Source of the DNA: Neorhizobium tomejilense
Lineage (GTDB): Bacteria > Pseudomonadota > Alphaproteobacteria > Rhizobiales > Rhizobiaceae
Direction: 5' to 3'
Length of the DNA stretch: 64,000 nt
Assembly: GCA_002968845.1 (NCBI GenBank)
Contig: PVBG01000021.1
Location: 28,104 to 92,103 of the forward strand
Shown here: piece after piece, positions 8,747-16,349 of the stretch
Numbering within the stretch: position 1 is the first letter of the stretch
Layout: every line of letters begins with the position of its first letter
Program-made: the position numbers and the translations under genes
Notes under the pieces: model-generated
What the model was told of the DNA's origin: nothing
Database searches by the model: none
The model's input: the letters and a program-made list of their open reading frames with translations, nothing else

Positions 8747-10305
8747 TGCAAATTTCCTTTTGTTGAATTGGGGACGTCGGGCAGGACTGTGGCAGGATCA
8801 CTGGCATCCGGCCCTTGGCCGCGCCGCGTCCAGGCGCGGTGGATGGCAAGCACGAGGATGGTGCAAACCACGATGCCGAGGCCGCCGGCGACCGGCCGCT
8901 CGAAGAAGCCAAGCAAGTCGCCGCGGGCAATCTGCATCGACATGATGAAGTTCCGTTCGAGTACGGGTCCCAGAACGAGGCCCAGGATGATCGGGGCGAT
9001 GGGAAAGCCGTTGCGCTCCAGCAGGTAGCCAACGACACCCGCGACCAGCATGGTCCAGACGTCGAACAGCGTGTTGTTGACGGCATAGGAGCCGACAAAG
9101 CAGCACAGCAGGATCATCGGCACGATGACGGCACGGGGTACCGACAGAACATGCCGCGCACCTTTGATGGCGAACCAGCCCAGCGGCAGCAACAGCAGGT
9201 TGGCGACGAAAAACGTCAGGATGATTGCCGTCGGCATTGTCGGGTTTTCGATGAACAATCGCGGGCCGGGCGAAACTCCCTTCATGAACAGAACGCCGAC
9301 CGCAATCGCAGTGACCGCGTCACCTGGGATCCCGAACACCAGCGCCGGGATCCAGGCGGAGGAAAGCCCGGCATTGTTGGACGAGGTTGCCTCTACCAGT
9401 CCTTCCGGGTGGCCGGTCCCGAATTTCTCCGGCGTCTTGGAGAACTTGCGGCTCATGCCGTAGGCTATCCAGGCCGCGAGATCACCGCCCACGCCTGGCA
9501 ACGCGCCGACGGCGGAGCCGAGCGAAGTGCCGCGCACGACGCTCATTGGATACCTGCGCAGCAGCGCGAACATACCGCGATAGGGCTTGATGTCGCCCAC
9601 CTTCGGCGCTGGCGGCAGCTCACGCTCCAGAGCGGTGAAGCCCCGGATGATTTCCGACAGGGCGAACATGCCGATCATGACCGGGATGAAGCTGATGCCG
9701 CCCGAAAGCTCCAGTACATCGAAGGTGAAGCGCGGCTGGCCCGTGGTCACGTCGAGTCCGACTGTTGACAACAGTAGGCCGATGACAAGCGAGACAGCAC
9801 CCCTGATCGGATTATCGGAACTGACCAGTGCGCATGTCATGAGGCCGAGCGTCGCCAGCCAGAAGAACTCGAAGCTGGAGAAGTTCAGCGAGACCTGCGC
9901 TAATGCCGGTCCAGAGACGAGCAGGACAGTGGCGCCGATCAGGCCGCCGAGGGCGGAGAAGAAGAAACCGAGCGACAGGACCTCTCCGGCCTTGCCCTGC
10001 CGGGTCATTTCGTAGGCCTCCTCGGTATAGGCGGCCGAGGCCGGCGTGCCGGGTATGCGGATCAGGGCTCCGGGAATGTCACCCGCGGTGATCGCCATGG
10101 CCGTGCTGGACACGATCAGCGCGATCGCCGCCAACGGCTCCATGTAGAACGTGATCGGCACCAGCAGAGCTGTCGCCATGGTGGCAGTCAGTCCCGGCAG
10201 CGCACCGATGAACAGGCCGTAAACAGAGCCGATCAGAATAGCGAGCAGCACGCTTGGCGCCATCACCATAAAAAAGGCCGTCTCGAAAGTTTCGAAGCTC
10301 ATCAT
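8743..10305 (-). CDS. tctA: Tripartite tricarboxylate transporter, large membrane subunit
   Basis: The 520-residue product is the large integral subunit (about 12 membrane segments) of a tripartite tricarboxylate transporter. The TctA hallmarks are visible: GALPGLTATM near the start, the GALPGVGGDLAAWIAYG repeat in the middle and GIPGDAVTAIAVGVLF. The open frame runs 84 codons further upstream, but the ATG chosen overlaps the tctB stop (ATGA), gives the family length and starts right before the first hydrophobic helix. It forms the permease with TctB and receives ligand from the periplasmic TctC. Substrates of such systems are di- and tricarboxylates or aromatic and sugar acids. Confidence 0.94.
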   Translation of the reverse strand: MMSFETFETAFFMVMAPSVLLAILIGSVYGLFIGALPGLTATMATALLVPITFYMEPLAAIALIVSSTAMAITAGDIPGALIRIPGTPASAAYTEEAYEMTRQGKAGEVLSLGFFFSALGGLIGATVLLVSGPALAQVSLNFSSFEFFWLATLGLMTCALVSSDNPIRGAVSLVIGLLLSTVGLDVTTGQPRFTFDVLELSGGISFIPVMIGMFALSEIIRGFTALERELPPAPKVGDIKPYRGMFALLRRYPMSVVRGTSLGSAVGALPGVGGDLAAWIAYGMSRKFSKTPEKFGTGHPEGLVEATSSNNAGLSSAWIPALVFGIPGDAVTAIAVGVLFMKGVSPGPRLFIENPTMPTAIILTFFVANLLLLPLGWFAIKGARHVLSVPRAVIVPMILLCCFVGSYAVNNTLFDVWTMLVAGVVGYLLERNGFPIAPIILGLVLGPVLERNFIMSMQIARGDLLGFFERPVAGGLGIVVCTILVLAIHRAWTRRGQGPDASDPATVLPDVPNSTKGNLQ

Positions 10306-10772
10306 AGGAATGCTCCCAGAGGCCCGGCAGGAAGTTCCACATGCATGATCCTGGTGAAGCTCAGATGCAGCGCCAGGACGAACAGCGGCGCGACAATGGC
10401 GATGGTGAGCGGTCGGGCACCCATCAGAACCATCAGCACGGTCATGAAGATCAGGCCGATCAGCGGGAAGCCCACGGACTGGAACAGCAGCGTTGCCGCC
10501 AGCAGGGCACCAATGGTCCAGATCGCCGTGAGCCGTTTTCGCAGGGACACCTCCCACTCGCTGGTATCGACCAGCGGTTCGGTCAGGGGCTTCGACCAGG
10601 CTTTCCAGCCAAGCAGCCCGCCGAAAAGGATCAGCGCTCCACCTGTAATGGACGGCATGAGGTCAGCGCCGAAGCGGACTCCGGGCACTTGCGGCAGGCC
10701 GGCGGAGGCGATGATCACGCCTCCGCCGAACAAGATCAGCCCGGGGCCGATCAGTCTTTCGCTGAGTTTCAT
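10302..10772 (-). CDS. tctB: Tripartite tricarboxylate transporter, small membrane subunit
   Basis: The 156-residue protein has four predicted membrane segments (around residues 8-25, 40-55, 85-105 and 115-150), the size and pattern of TctB. The segment GLILFGGGVII after a short cytoplasmic start is typical. It sits between tctC (23-bp gap) and tctA (4-bp ATGA overlap), the standard gene order. TctB is needed for transport with TctA but its precise role is not known. Confidence 0.9.
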   Translation of the reverse strand: MKLSERLIGPGLILFGGGVIIASAGLPQVPGVRFGADLMPSITGGALILFGGLLGWKAWSKPLTEPLVDTSEWEVSLRKRLTAIWTIGALLAATLLFQSVGFPLIGLIFMTVLMVLMGARPLTIAIVAPLFVLALHLSFTRIMHVELPAGPLGAFL

Positions 10773-10795
10773 GTCAATGTCTCTTGCTGTGGCCG

Positions 10796-11779
10796 CTACT
10801 TGGCCAGGCCAACCGCTTTCATGGTCTCGCTCAGTCCGTCATGAGCGGCCTTTACGGTCGCGGCAAAGGTCGGGGCGTCCTGATAGGCAACGGAGAAGCC
10901 GCGCGAGGTCATGAACTTCTTGAACTCTGCGTCCTCTGTGATTTCCTTCAATGCGGCGCTGACCTTCTGTACGACGTCGTCGGGCAGGCCCTTGGGTCCG
11001 GCCAGGCCGCGGAAGGGAAGAGGCGACCACTTGATCCCGAGCACTTCGTCCGAGGTCGGAAGGTCGGGATAAAGCGGGCTGCGCTCGCTCGAGATCATCG
11101 CGATGGTCTTGGCTTGGTTAGCCTCAACGAGCGCCTTTGCTTCGGCGGGCGAGGTGGAAACCACGGCAATGGCGCCAGATGTCAATTGCTGCAGCGCCGG
11201 CGCTGAACCATCCGAAGCAACCCAGTTTGCGGCAACGGGATCGATTCCCGCCTTCTGCAGCAGACCGACCCAGGCAAGATGCGAGAGACCGCCACGGTTT
11301 GCGCCGGAAGCTGCGACGCCGCCCGGGTCAGCTTTGACGGCTTCGATCAGGCCCTTGAGATCTGAATAGGGGGCGTCGGGGCGGATATTCACGGCAATGG
11401 CGTCGGCGTTGAAGCGACCTATGAAGGTCAGGTCCGCAGGCGTCACGCCCTTGAGGCCCTGCGCTTCATACATCGCGCTTTCGATGGTGACGACGCCGAG
11501 CGTATAACCGTCAGGCGCGCCTTGGACGATTGCAGAATGGCCAACGAGGCCGCCACCGCCGGTGCGATTCACGACATTGAAGGGCTGACCGAATTTCTTC
11601 TGCAGGCCCTCGGCCACAGCCCGGGCGGTGGCATCGGTGCCGCCGCCAGCTGCCCACGGTACGATCACGGTGACGGCCTTCTCCGGCCACTCGGCCATGG
11701 CGACGCCAGCACTCAGAACCACTGCCACGCCAGCCACTCCGGCTGCGGCATGGCGCCAGAACTTATTAATTAAAGACAC
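10796..11779 (-). CDS. tctC: Tripartite tricarboxylate transporter substrate-binding protein (Bug family)
   Basis: The 327-residue product has a signal peptide (AAAGVAGVAVVLSAGVAMA, cleavage before EWPEK) and the Bug/TctC domain: VIVPWAAGGGTDATAR near the mature start, followed by NRTGGGGLVGH and PDGYTLG, which line the ligand site in this family. The frame is open to an earlier start, but GTG at 11779 follows GGAGGAG at ideal distance. It captures a carboxylate in the periplasm for TctAB. It is first in the operon and divergent from the GntR gene, sharing the operator region. Confidence 0.93.
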   Translation of the reverse strand: MSLINKFWRHAAAGVAGVAVVLSAGVAMAEWPEKAVTVIVPWAAGGGTDATARAVAEGLQKKFGQPFNVVNRTGGGGLVGHSAIVQGAPDGYTLGVVTIESAMYEAQGLKGVTPADLTFIGRFNADAIAVNIRPDAPYSDLKGLIEAVKADPGGVAASGANRGGLSHLAWVGLLQKAGIDPVAANWVASDGSAPALQQLTSGAIAVVSTSPAEAKALVEANQAKTIAMISSERSPLYPDLPTSDEVLGIKWSPLPFRGLAGPKGLPDDVVQKVSAALKEITEDAEFKKFMTSRGFSVAYQDAPTFAATVKAAHDGLSETMKAVGLAK

Positions 11780-11842
11780 GATGTCTCCTCCCGTTTCCCT
11801 GTTGCGTGCGGCGCTGCGACTATCCTCCCGCTGAACCGACAC

Positions 11843-11872
11843 TTGACATATGACTTATGACATAAGTACTGT
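11843..11872. promoter_or_regulatory. Divergent promoter region with GntR-type operator
   Basis: The 173-bp gap between tctC and gntR holds a perfect palindrome ACTTATG-A-CATAAGT at 11853-11867. TTGACA at 11843-11848 and TACTGT at 11867-11872 could be the -35 and -10 of the gntR promoter, with the palindrome filling the spacer. An FCD-type GntR dimer binding here would repress both directions; this is inferred from position and symmetry. Confidence 0.65.
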
Positions 11873-11952
11873 AAGCGCATGATTGGTGATGCGTCAACCA
11901 CTTCGCTCAATCTGCAAAAGGTCAAAGCGAAACACGACTGCGGGAGCCCGAC

Positions 11953-12702
11953 ATGATGACTGCTGAAACATCCACAGTTCCGAAGCGAGACCGCCTGCAC
12001 ATCATGGTGGCATCGGCGCTGGAGGCCAGCATTCTGAGCGGCGAGTTGAAGATCGGCGACAAGCTGGATTCCGAAAGCGCAATCGCCAAGGAGTTCGGTG
12101 TCTCCACCCGCGCCGTGCGCGAGGCAATCCACACGCTCGAAACCAAGGGTCTCCTGTTGCGTCGTCACGGTGAGCGCACGACCGTGGTGCGCGAGGACGT
12201 GAACGAGTTTCTCGATACGCTGGCCGTGACGGTCCGTCAGCGGTTGGCGGCGGAGCCGGAATATCTGCAGCAGCTGATGGTGGCGCGTCGCATGATCGAG
12301 ACGGAGATCCTCGAAATCGTCTGCGCGTCCGATGCGCCGATCGCTCCTGCGGTTAAGGAGAATCTGGATCGCATGCGCAGGGCGCGGGATGAAACGGACT
12401 TCTCCGGTTTCGTAGAGGCCGACGCGGCCTTTCATTTGGCCATCGTCCACTCGGCGGGCAATCGCATCCTGTCGATCATCTACGACAATTTCGCCAGCCT
12501 CATTAGTGAAGTCATCCAGGTAACGAGCCGTGTGCCGACCAAGTCGCTTGACGAGGCCTACGACGAACACGCCGCGATCTATCAGATGATCAGCGACCAC
12601 AACGAAATCGGGGCAAAGGCGTTGGTCCGCGCCCAGATCGACAACAGCGCGAACTACCTGCGCATTGCCATTGAAAAAGCATCCAAGGGAGGAAAGACGT
12701 AA
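11953..12702 (+). CDS. GntR family regulator (FCD subfamily)
   Basis: The 249-residue protein has an N-terminal winged helix (about 15-85, with LDSESAIAKEFGVSTRAVRE and a GLLLRRHGERTTV wing) and an all-helical FCD effector domain with the conserved histidines in FHLAIVHSAGN and the DEHAAIYQMI helix. It should repress the divergent tct operon and its own operon until a carboxylate effector binds. The stop overlaps the start of the RraA-like gene (TAATG), so both are expressed together. Two ATG codons open the frame; the first is used. Confidence 0.92.
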   Translation: MMTAETSTVPKRDRLHIMVASALEASILSGELKIGDKLDSESAIAKEFGVSTRAVREAIHTLETKGLLLRRHGERTTVVREDVNEFLDTLAVTVRQRLAAEPEYLQQLMVARRMIETEILEIVCASDAPIAPAVKENLDRMRRARDETDFSGFVEADAAFHLAIVHSAGNRILSIIYDNFASLISEVIQVTSRVPTKSLDEAYDEHAAIYQMISDHNEIGAKALVRAQIDNSANYLRIAIEKASKGGKT

Positions 12703-13361
12703 TGCCTGATTTTGACTATTCCGATGTCGACTGGAGCGCGATCGAGCGCCTGAAGAATTGGTATTCGGGTGACGTGCACGACAGCATGGAGGCGCTCGGC
12801 CTCTGGGGACATCTGGAAGGCATCAAGTCGCTGGGTGCCTTGGCGGAAGGAGAGGTGATCTGCGGACCGGCCGTGACTGTGCTTTTTGGTTTGTCAGACC
12901 GCAAAGGCGAGCCACAGGACGTCTATCACAATGCTGTCGACAACGCGCCGAAGGGCGGGGTCCTCGTCTGCGAAGCTTCCTGTGCGCCGGGCTCCTGCTC
13001 CGGCGAGCTAATGAGTTCGGGCGCCAAGACACGCGGTGCGGCGGCCACGATCGTTAACGGCACGGTACGCGACCTCGCACAGGTCCGAAAACTCGGCTAC
13101 CCGTTATTCGGCACCGAGCCGAGCCCGGTCGGCGTGACCGGAAAGAAGGAACCAATCGAATCGCAGATCCCGATCAAGATCGGCCGCGTCACCATTAAAC
13201 CCGGCGACGTGATCTTTGGCGATGTAGATGGTGTCGTCTGCATTCCGAAGGAGCACCTGGCCGCTGTCGCCGACCAGGCCGACACGCTTGGAAAGCATGA
13301 GACCGTGGCCAGAGATCGTATCTTGTCGGGCGAGAAGCTGCAGTCTGTCTGGCCGGTCTAA
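12702..13361 (+). CDS. RraA-like protein / HMG aldolase-type lyase
   Basis: The 219-residue product belongs to the RraA family, which includes 4-hydroxy-4-methyl-2-oxoglutarate/4-carboxy-4-hydroxy-2-oxoadipate aldolases and related lyases. The active-site pattern is present: GELMSSGAKTRGAAATIVNG, then T-VRD (Arg-Asp that holds metal-bound pyruvate) and GDVIFGDVDGVVCIPKE, which contains the downstream aspartate. Together with the carboxylate transporter and SDR, it probably cleaves or decarboxylates an oxo-acid formed in the pathway. A pure RNase E inhibitor role is unlikely in this context. It shares a one-base overlap with gntR. Confidence 0.88.
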   Translation: MPDFDYSDVDWSAIERLKNWYSGDVHDSMEALGLWGHLEGIKSLGALAEGEVICGPAVTVLFGLSDRKGEPQDVYHNAVDNAPKGGVLVCEASCAPGSCSGELMSSGAKTRGAAATIVNGTVRDLAQVRKLGYPLFGTEPSPVGVTGKKEPIESQIPIKIGRVTIKPGDVIFGDVDGVVCIPKEHLAAVADQADTLGKHETVARDRILSGEKLQSVWPV

Positions 13362-13406
13362 TCCGGCCAAATGCGAAGTGGCGGTGACGTTAGCGCGGCC
13401 ACTTCG
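13351..13406 (+). terminator. Two hairpins after the RraA-like gene
   Basis: GGCCGG-TCTAAT-CCGGCC spans the stop codon, and CGAAGTGGC pairs with GCCACTTCG across 15 nt just after it. Neither is followed by a real T tract, so factor-independent termination is uncertain, but such stable structures commonly end operons. Confidence 0.4.
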
Positions 13407-13836
13407 CTGTCGGGACAGCTCGATAGTTTCGATTGAACGGTCCACTTCGAATTCGAATGAGATCTTGACCAGCCCTAGCTCTGCCCCCTCCCTTTCAGTG
13501 ACGTGGGCCGCTCCCCAACCACCAAGGGAGGGCTTCCTCGACGAGACTTGGCCGAGCGCGGTTTGGGCAGCGATGAGCTGGGACGAGGGCACCAGTGCGA
13601 AGTGGCAGGAAGCAACTACCCGGTATCCCGGCGCCAACCACGAGCCCGCCAGTCCCATCCCCAACCCTCAGCCGACGAAGCGGAAGACCTCGGAATTGGA
13701 GCCGTATCCGCCAGATCGGGGAAGCCAGCGGCAATAGGAAAGCTACGATGACGGCTCCCGGAAGGCGTTATGGCTTCTAACGGCAGCAGGGATAACAGCC
13801 ATGGTACGCGGGATCCGCCTGGGAATATAATCCGAT
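13407..13836. other. Intergenic region without a supported gene
   Basis: About 430 bp between convergent units. Open frames of 60-170 codons exist in several phases but their compositions are proline/arginine/serine rich and none has a credible start. I see no repeat or promoter worth naming. Confidence 0.45.
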
Positions 13837-14621
13837 TCAGCCGCGAAGCCTTCTGTGGGTATCGCGGCCTGTCTGGGCCGACTCGAGCGGAAGCCTAGTC
13901 TTACGTTTGTTCAGATAGTCCCTTGGCGTGCAGCCCATCACGCGCTTGAACGCGCTGGTGAAGGCGCTCTCGGATGCATAGCCGAGCGCGGGGGCGATCA
14001 CTGAAACCGATCGTCCAACCTCCAGTTCCTCGCCGGCCAGAAGCATCCTCCAGCGGGTCAGGTATTCCAAAGGTGTTTCACCGGCCGCTTCCCTGAACCG
14101 CTGCGCGAAGACCGATCGCGACATTCCGGCCTCTGCGGCAAGTTCCTGTACGGTCCAGCGCATCGCAGGATTGGCATGCATTGCCGATATCGCCGCGCAT
14201 AGACGGGCGTCCGTCAGTGCTGCAAACCAGCCGGGCTCATGAACACCTTCCAGCAGATGCAGGCGCAGCGCTTGAACCAGCATCATGTGGGCCAGCTGTT
14301 GCGCAATCAACGCGCCGCCAGGCTGACCATCGCGAAGTTCCTCACGCATCCTCGCCACTGACCAGCGCAATGCCGCCTGATCCACATCCTTCCGAATATG
14401 CACAATCGGTGGCATCATCTTCAGAAGCATGCCTGCGTGCCGTCCCGCCACCGTAAAGCGGCTCCCCACGAGGAGCAGGTCACGGCCATCATTCAGCGTG
14501 ACTGTGCCGCCCGGCAGGGCGGGAGGGAATACGGCCTTCGAATCCATCGGCGAGAGCGTCAAATCGCTGGTAAGGCGGAACGGACGTCCACTTGGAAGGA
14601 CGAAGCAATCGCCAATTGCCC
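13837..14621 (-). pseudogene. AraC family regulator lacking its N-terminus
   Basis: The frame carries the second half of an AraC cupin-type effector domain (GDCFVLPSGRPFRL, LLVGSRF, LKMMPPIVHI) and an intact C-terminal double helix-turn-helix (VQELAAEAGMSRSVFAQRFR, then LGYASESAFTSAFKR). About the first 60 residues of the domain are absent: the homology begins at RAIGDCF, immediately after the stop codon of the HemJ-like gene. The first good start inside the frame is an ATG at 14547, which would give a 236-residue protein with a damaged sensor half. I therefore treat it as a 5'-truncated gene, possibly still translated from the upstream operon. Confidence 0.75.
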
Positions 14622-14624
14622 TGA

Positions 14625-15020
14625 TTAGAATAATTTTGTGACAGCGAGGGTGACGATGATTGCGAGCGCCATGGCCATTGCGGGAATTGCCTTCAGTGTA
14701 TTGGCGGGCTTGGACGAAAAACCTGTTTGCGCGCGCTTTAGACGGCCAGCTATCACCCCATGAAGCGCCGACAAGGCCACGACGAAAACTAGTTTCGTCA
14801 CGAGCCATCCGCTGTTGAACCAACCGTACCAGATGGCCATCGTCATCCCCGCCACCCATACGATGACGAGCGCTGGCGTCGTGACAAGACGATCAAAGCG
14901 AGCAAATTTGGCTATGATCTCGGGCGTCGCGTAGGCAAGTGCCAGCACCGCCGCCATTGTGCCGCCGAACCAGACCACGATGGCGACGATATGGGCGGAT
15001 TTCACCAAGTCATAGAGCAT
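14625..15020 (-). CDS. HemJ/CopD-like small membrane protein
   Basis: The 131-residue product has four hydrophobic helices and resembles the HemJ/CopD group of membrane proteins: a histidine in the first helix (VKSAHIVAIVVWFGG), a central TTPALVIVWVAGM and WLVTKLVFVVALSALHG, where a lysine and histidine are conserved in HemJ. HemJ is a protoporphyrinogen oxidase, but this copy is only a distant relative and could have another redox or metal role. Its start lies 11 bp inside the preceding gene, so it is the last member of a coupled operon led by the ArsR-like regulator. Confidence 0.72.
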   Translation of the reverse strand: MLYDLVKSAHIVAIVVWFGGTMAAVLALAYATPEIIAKFARFDRLVTTPALVIVWVAGMTMAIWYGWFNSGWLVTKLVFVVALSALHGVIAGRLKRAQTGFSSKPANTLKAIPAMAMALAIIVTLAVTKLF

Positions 15021-15318
15021 CGACCTTTGCCTCCGTCAGTCGGCCCTGCAGCCAGCGCTCATTGACGATGCCACCAAAAGGAATGAACGCGCCGATCAGC
15101 AAGCGAGTGACGTCGCGCTTCGAAAGCCATCCTTCCGACGATGACCGCATTACCGCCCAACAGAACGCAATGAAGGCCAGCCCGTGAACCGGTCCCACGA
15201 TGCGGGTGGCCTCGGCAATCCCCGCGAAGTGTTTGAGGGGTACGGCAACCAACACCAGGATCAGCAGTGTGACGGCTTCTATAACGGCGAGCCATCGCAA
15301 AACCGTCCCGCGGTTCAT
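15010..15318 (-). CDS. DUF3817 membrane protein
   Basis: The 102-residue product has three membrane helices and the DUF3817 pattern: an early glutamate in LAVIEAVTLLILVL, PLKHFAG, then GPVHGLAFIAF and a late GGIVNERWL. Function of this family is unknown. The true start is the ATG at 15318, which overlaps the stop of the preceding gene as ATGA; an earlier in-frame extension is not conserved in character. It is the third gene of a four-gene operon. Confidence 0.82.
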   Translation of the reverse strand: MNRGTVLRWLAVIEAVTLLILVLVAVPLKHFAGIAEATRIVGPVHGLAFIAFCWAVMRSSSEGWLSKRDVTRLLIGAFIPFGGIVNERWLQGRLTEAKVDAL

Positions 15319-15533
15319 TCCACTTCCTTCAGAAGCTTTTCCATTGCTTGGACGCGTTTGGCGAGGTTGGCGATCTCCTGCCGCAGCGCCTCTATCGTAT
15401 TGTTGGTGATGTCTCGGTATCCCTGTTCGCCTTTGGCACGGTAGCCGGCGGTTAGGTACTTCAGCGCGAAGATGGCCACCAAGGCGACCAGGCAAAGTAT
15501 TGAGAACGTAAAGAATATGGTGGCGTTAGTCAT
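15315..15533 (-). CDS. Single-helix membrane protein with coiled coil
   Basis: The 72-residue product has one transmembrane helix at residues 5-28 (FFTFSILCLVALVAIFALKY) and then a charged amphipathic region (about 40-72) rich in Leu, Glu and Lys with heptad spacing, likely a coiled coil. The arrangement resembles PspB-like small proteins, though I cannot show homology. AAGGAGA precedes the ATG at good distance. It overlaps the regulator by 8 bp and the DUF3817 gene by 4 bp, so it is firmly part of the operon. Confidence 0.78.
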   Translation of the reverse strand: MTNATIFFTFSILCLVALVAIFALKYLTAGYRAKGEQGYRDITNNTIEALRQEIANLAKRVQAMEKLLKEVE

Positions 15534-15861
15534 CGGCGTCTCCTTCTGCATGATATGCGCCCGGCCGCAGATATGGCCCACTTTGAACGATGATTTTCGG
15601 ATCGAGCGACAGCACGAACGGGTTGATCTGATAGAAATTTGCCACCTTGCCGCTTTCTGCCGGCTCAAATGCACTCTTGACCAGTTTCGCGCGCTCCAGC
15701 TTGATCAGATGCATTTTCATGAGTGGCCTGCTGATGCCGGCCTCCTTCGCGAGTTGGCTGACAAATGCCCGCTTTCCATCGGCAAGGTAGGAAACGATCC
15801 ACAGGCGAGCCGGATGAGCAAGAGCTTGGAGCTGAAAAAGCAGGTTTTCGAAATCGGTCAT
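15526..15861 (-). CDS. ArsR-like winged-helix regulator
   Basis: The product (111 residues from the ATG at 15861) has an ArsR/MarR-like winged helix: LAHPARLWIVSYLADGK, then FVSQLAKEAGISRPLMKMHL as helix-turn-helix and a beta wing. There is no obvious cysteine metal site. A TTG at 15915 with GAGGAG upstream could give an extra 18 residues, but the operator-like palindrome would then lie inside the gene, so the ATG is preferred. It heads the operon of three small membrane proteins and probably controls it. Confidence 0.82.
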   Translation of the reverse strand: MTDFENLLFQLQALAHPARLWIVSYLADGKRAFVSQLAKEAGISRPLMKMHLIKLERAKLVKSAFEPAESGKVANFYQINPFVLSLDPKIIVQSGPYLRPGAYHAEGDADD

Positions 15862-15875
15862 GTCTGTCACTCGTA

Positions 15876-15895
15876 GCGTAAGAAAAATGTTACGC
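15876..15895. promoter_or_regulatory. Putative operator of the ArsR-like operon
   Basis: GCGTAA-GAAAAATG-TTACGC forms 6-bp perfect arms around an AT-rich 8-bp centre, 14 bp upstream of the regulator ATG. Position and shape fit autoregulation by a small winged-helix dimer. Confidence 0.55.
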
Positions 15896-16198
15896 GAAAC
15901 TATTTTATTTCGCAATATTTCTCCTCATTGTGCGACGGCTTGACGCGTCAGTATCCTTGGTGCGCCCGCTCTACCGGCGGACCACAAGGCAACCAAGCGC
16001 AGTGTTCAGAGGTGGAGTGGGTGAAATGGACGACTTCAGCGTGACATACCCCAAAATCCGGGGAAGCCATTTTAAGTGTCCGGGGCGGTATCCTGGTTGC
16101 CTTGCACGGCCGCTACACAGGAGGCAGCGGAGAAGGCGGCAAGGATGGTGGCGCACCAATCATCTAGAAACTACGTGACCAACTGCACTGAACACTGC
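15896..16198. other. Intergenic region before the chemoreceptor fragment
   Basis: Roughly 300 bp upstream of the ArsR-like operon. It should contain that operon's promoter on the minus strand. No gene is supported; a short Gly-rich plus-strand reading near 16090-16166 is of unknown meaning. Confidence 0.4.
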
Positions 16199-16270
16199 CG
16201 TGAGCGCTGCGCCAGCTCTCGTACCTCCTGGGCCAGGACCGCGAAGCCTTTGCCAGCCTCTTCCGCGATA
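16199..16270 (-). pseudogene. Fragment of a methyl-accepting chemotaxis protein
   Basis: On the minus strand the bases read IAEEAGKGFAVLAQEVRELA followed by QRSR, which is the most conserved stretch of the chemoreceptor signalling hairpin (family form: GExGxGFAVVAxEVRxLAxRS). Only about 24 codons survive; the frame stops soon after and nothing receptor-like is seen on either side. It is a relic of a larger gene. Confidence 0.75.
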
Positions 16271-16305
16271 GAGCTATGATCCCATCTTGCGGCATCCTCT
16301 CGATG

Positions 16306-16334
16306 GTTATACTGTTTTTGAAAAACAGTATAAC
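16306..16334. promoter_or_regulatory. 29-bp perfect palindrome upstream of nucleotidyltransferase
   Basis: GTTATACTGTTTTT, a single G, and the exact reverse complement form a 29-bp perfect palindrome ending 15 bp before the ATG of the nucleotidyltransferase gene. The core contains CTGT-N9-ACAG, close to but one base longer than the gammaproteobacterial LexA box. It could be a strong operator or a hairpin in the leader. No candidate regulator lies directly next to it. Confidence 0.7.
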
Positions 16335-16349
16335 ACCAGAGTCGCGCCT

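Noticed and set aside
8815..9768. Plus-strand open frame of 317 codons
   Set aside because: It is the complement of tctA; composition is Arg/Asp/His rich as expected for a shadow of a GC-rich membrane protein gene.
16306..16334. Palindrome as a LexA (SOS) box
   Set aside because: The CTGT and ACAG halves are separated by 9 bases rather than 8, and alphaproteobacterial LexA uses a different GTTC-type site, so I do not call it SOS-regulated.
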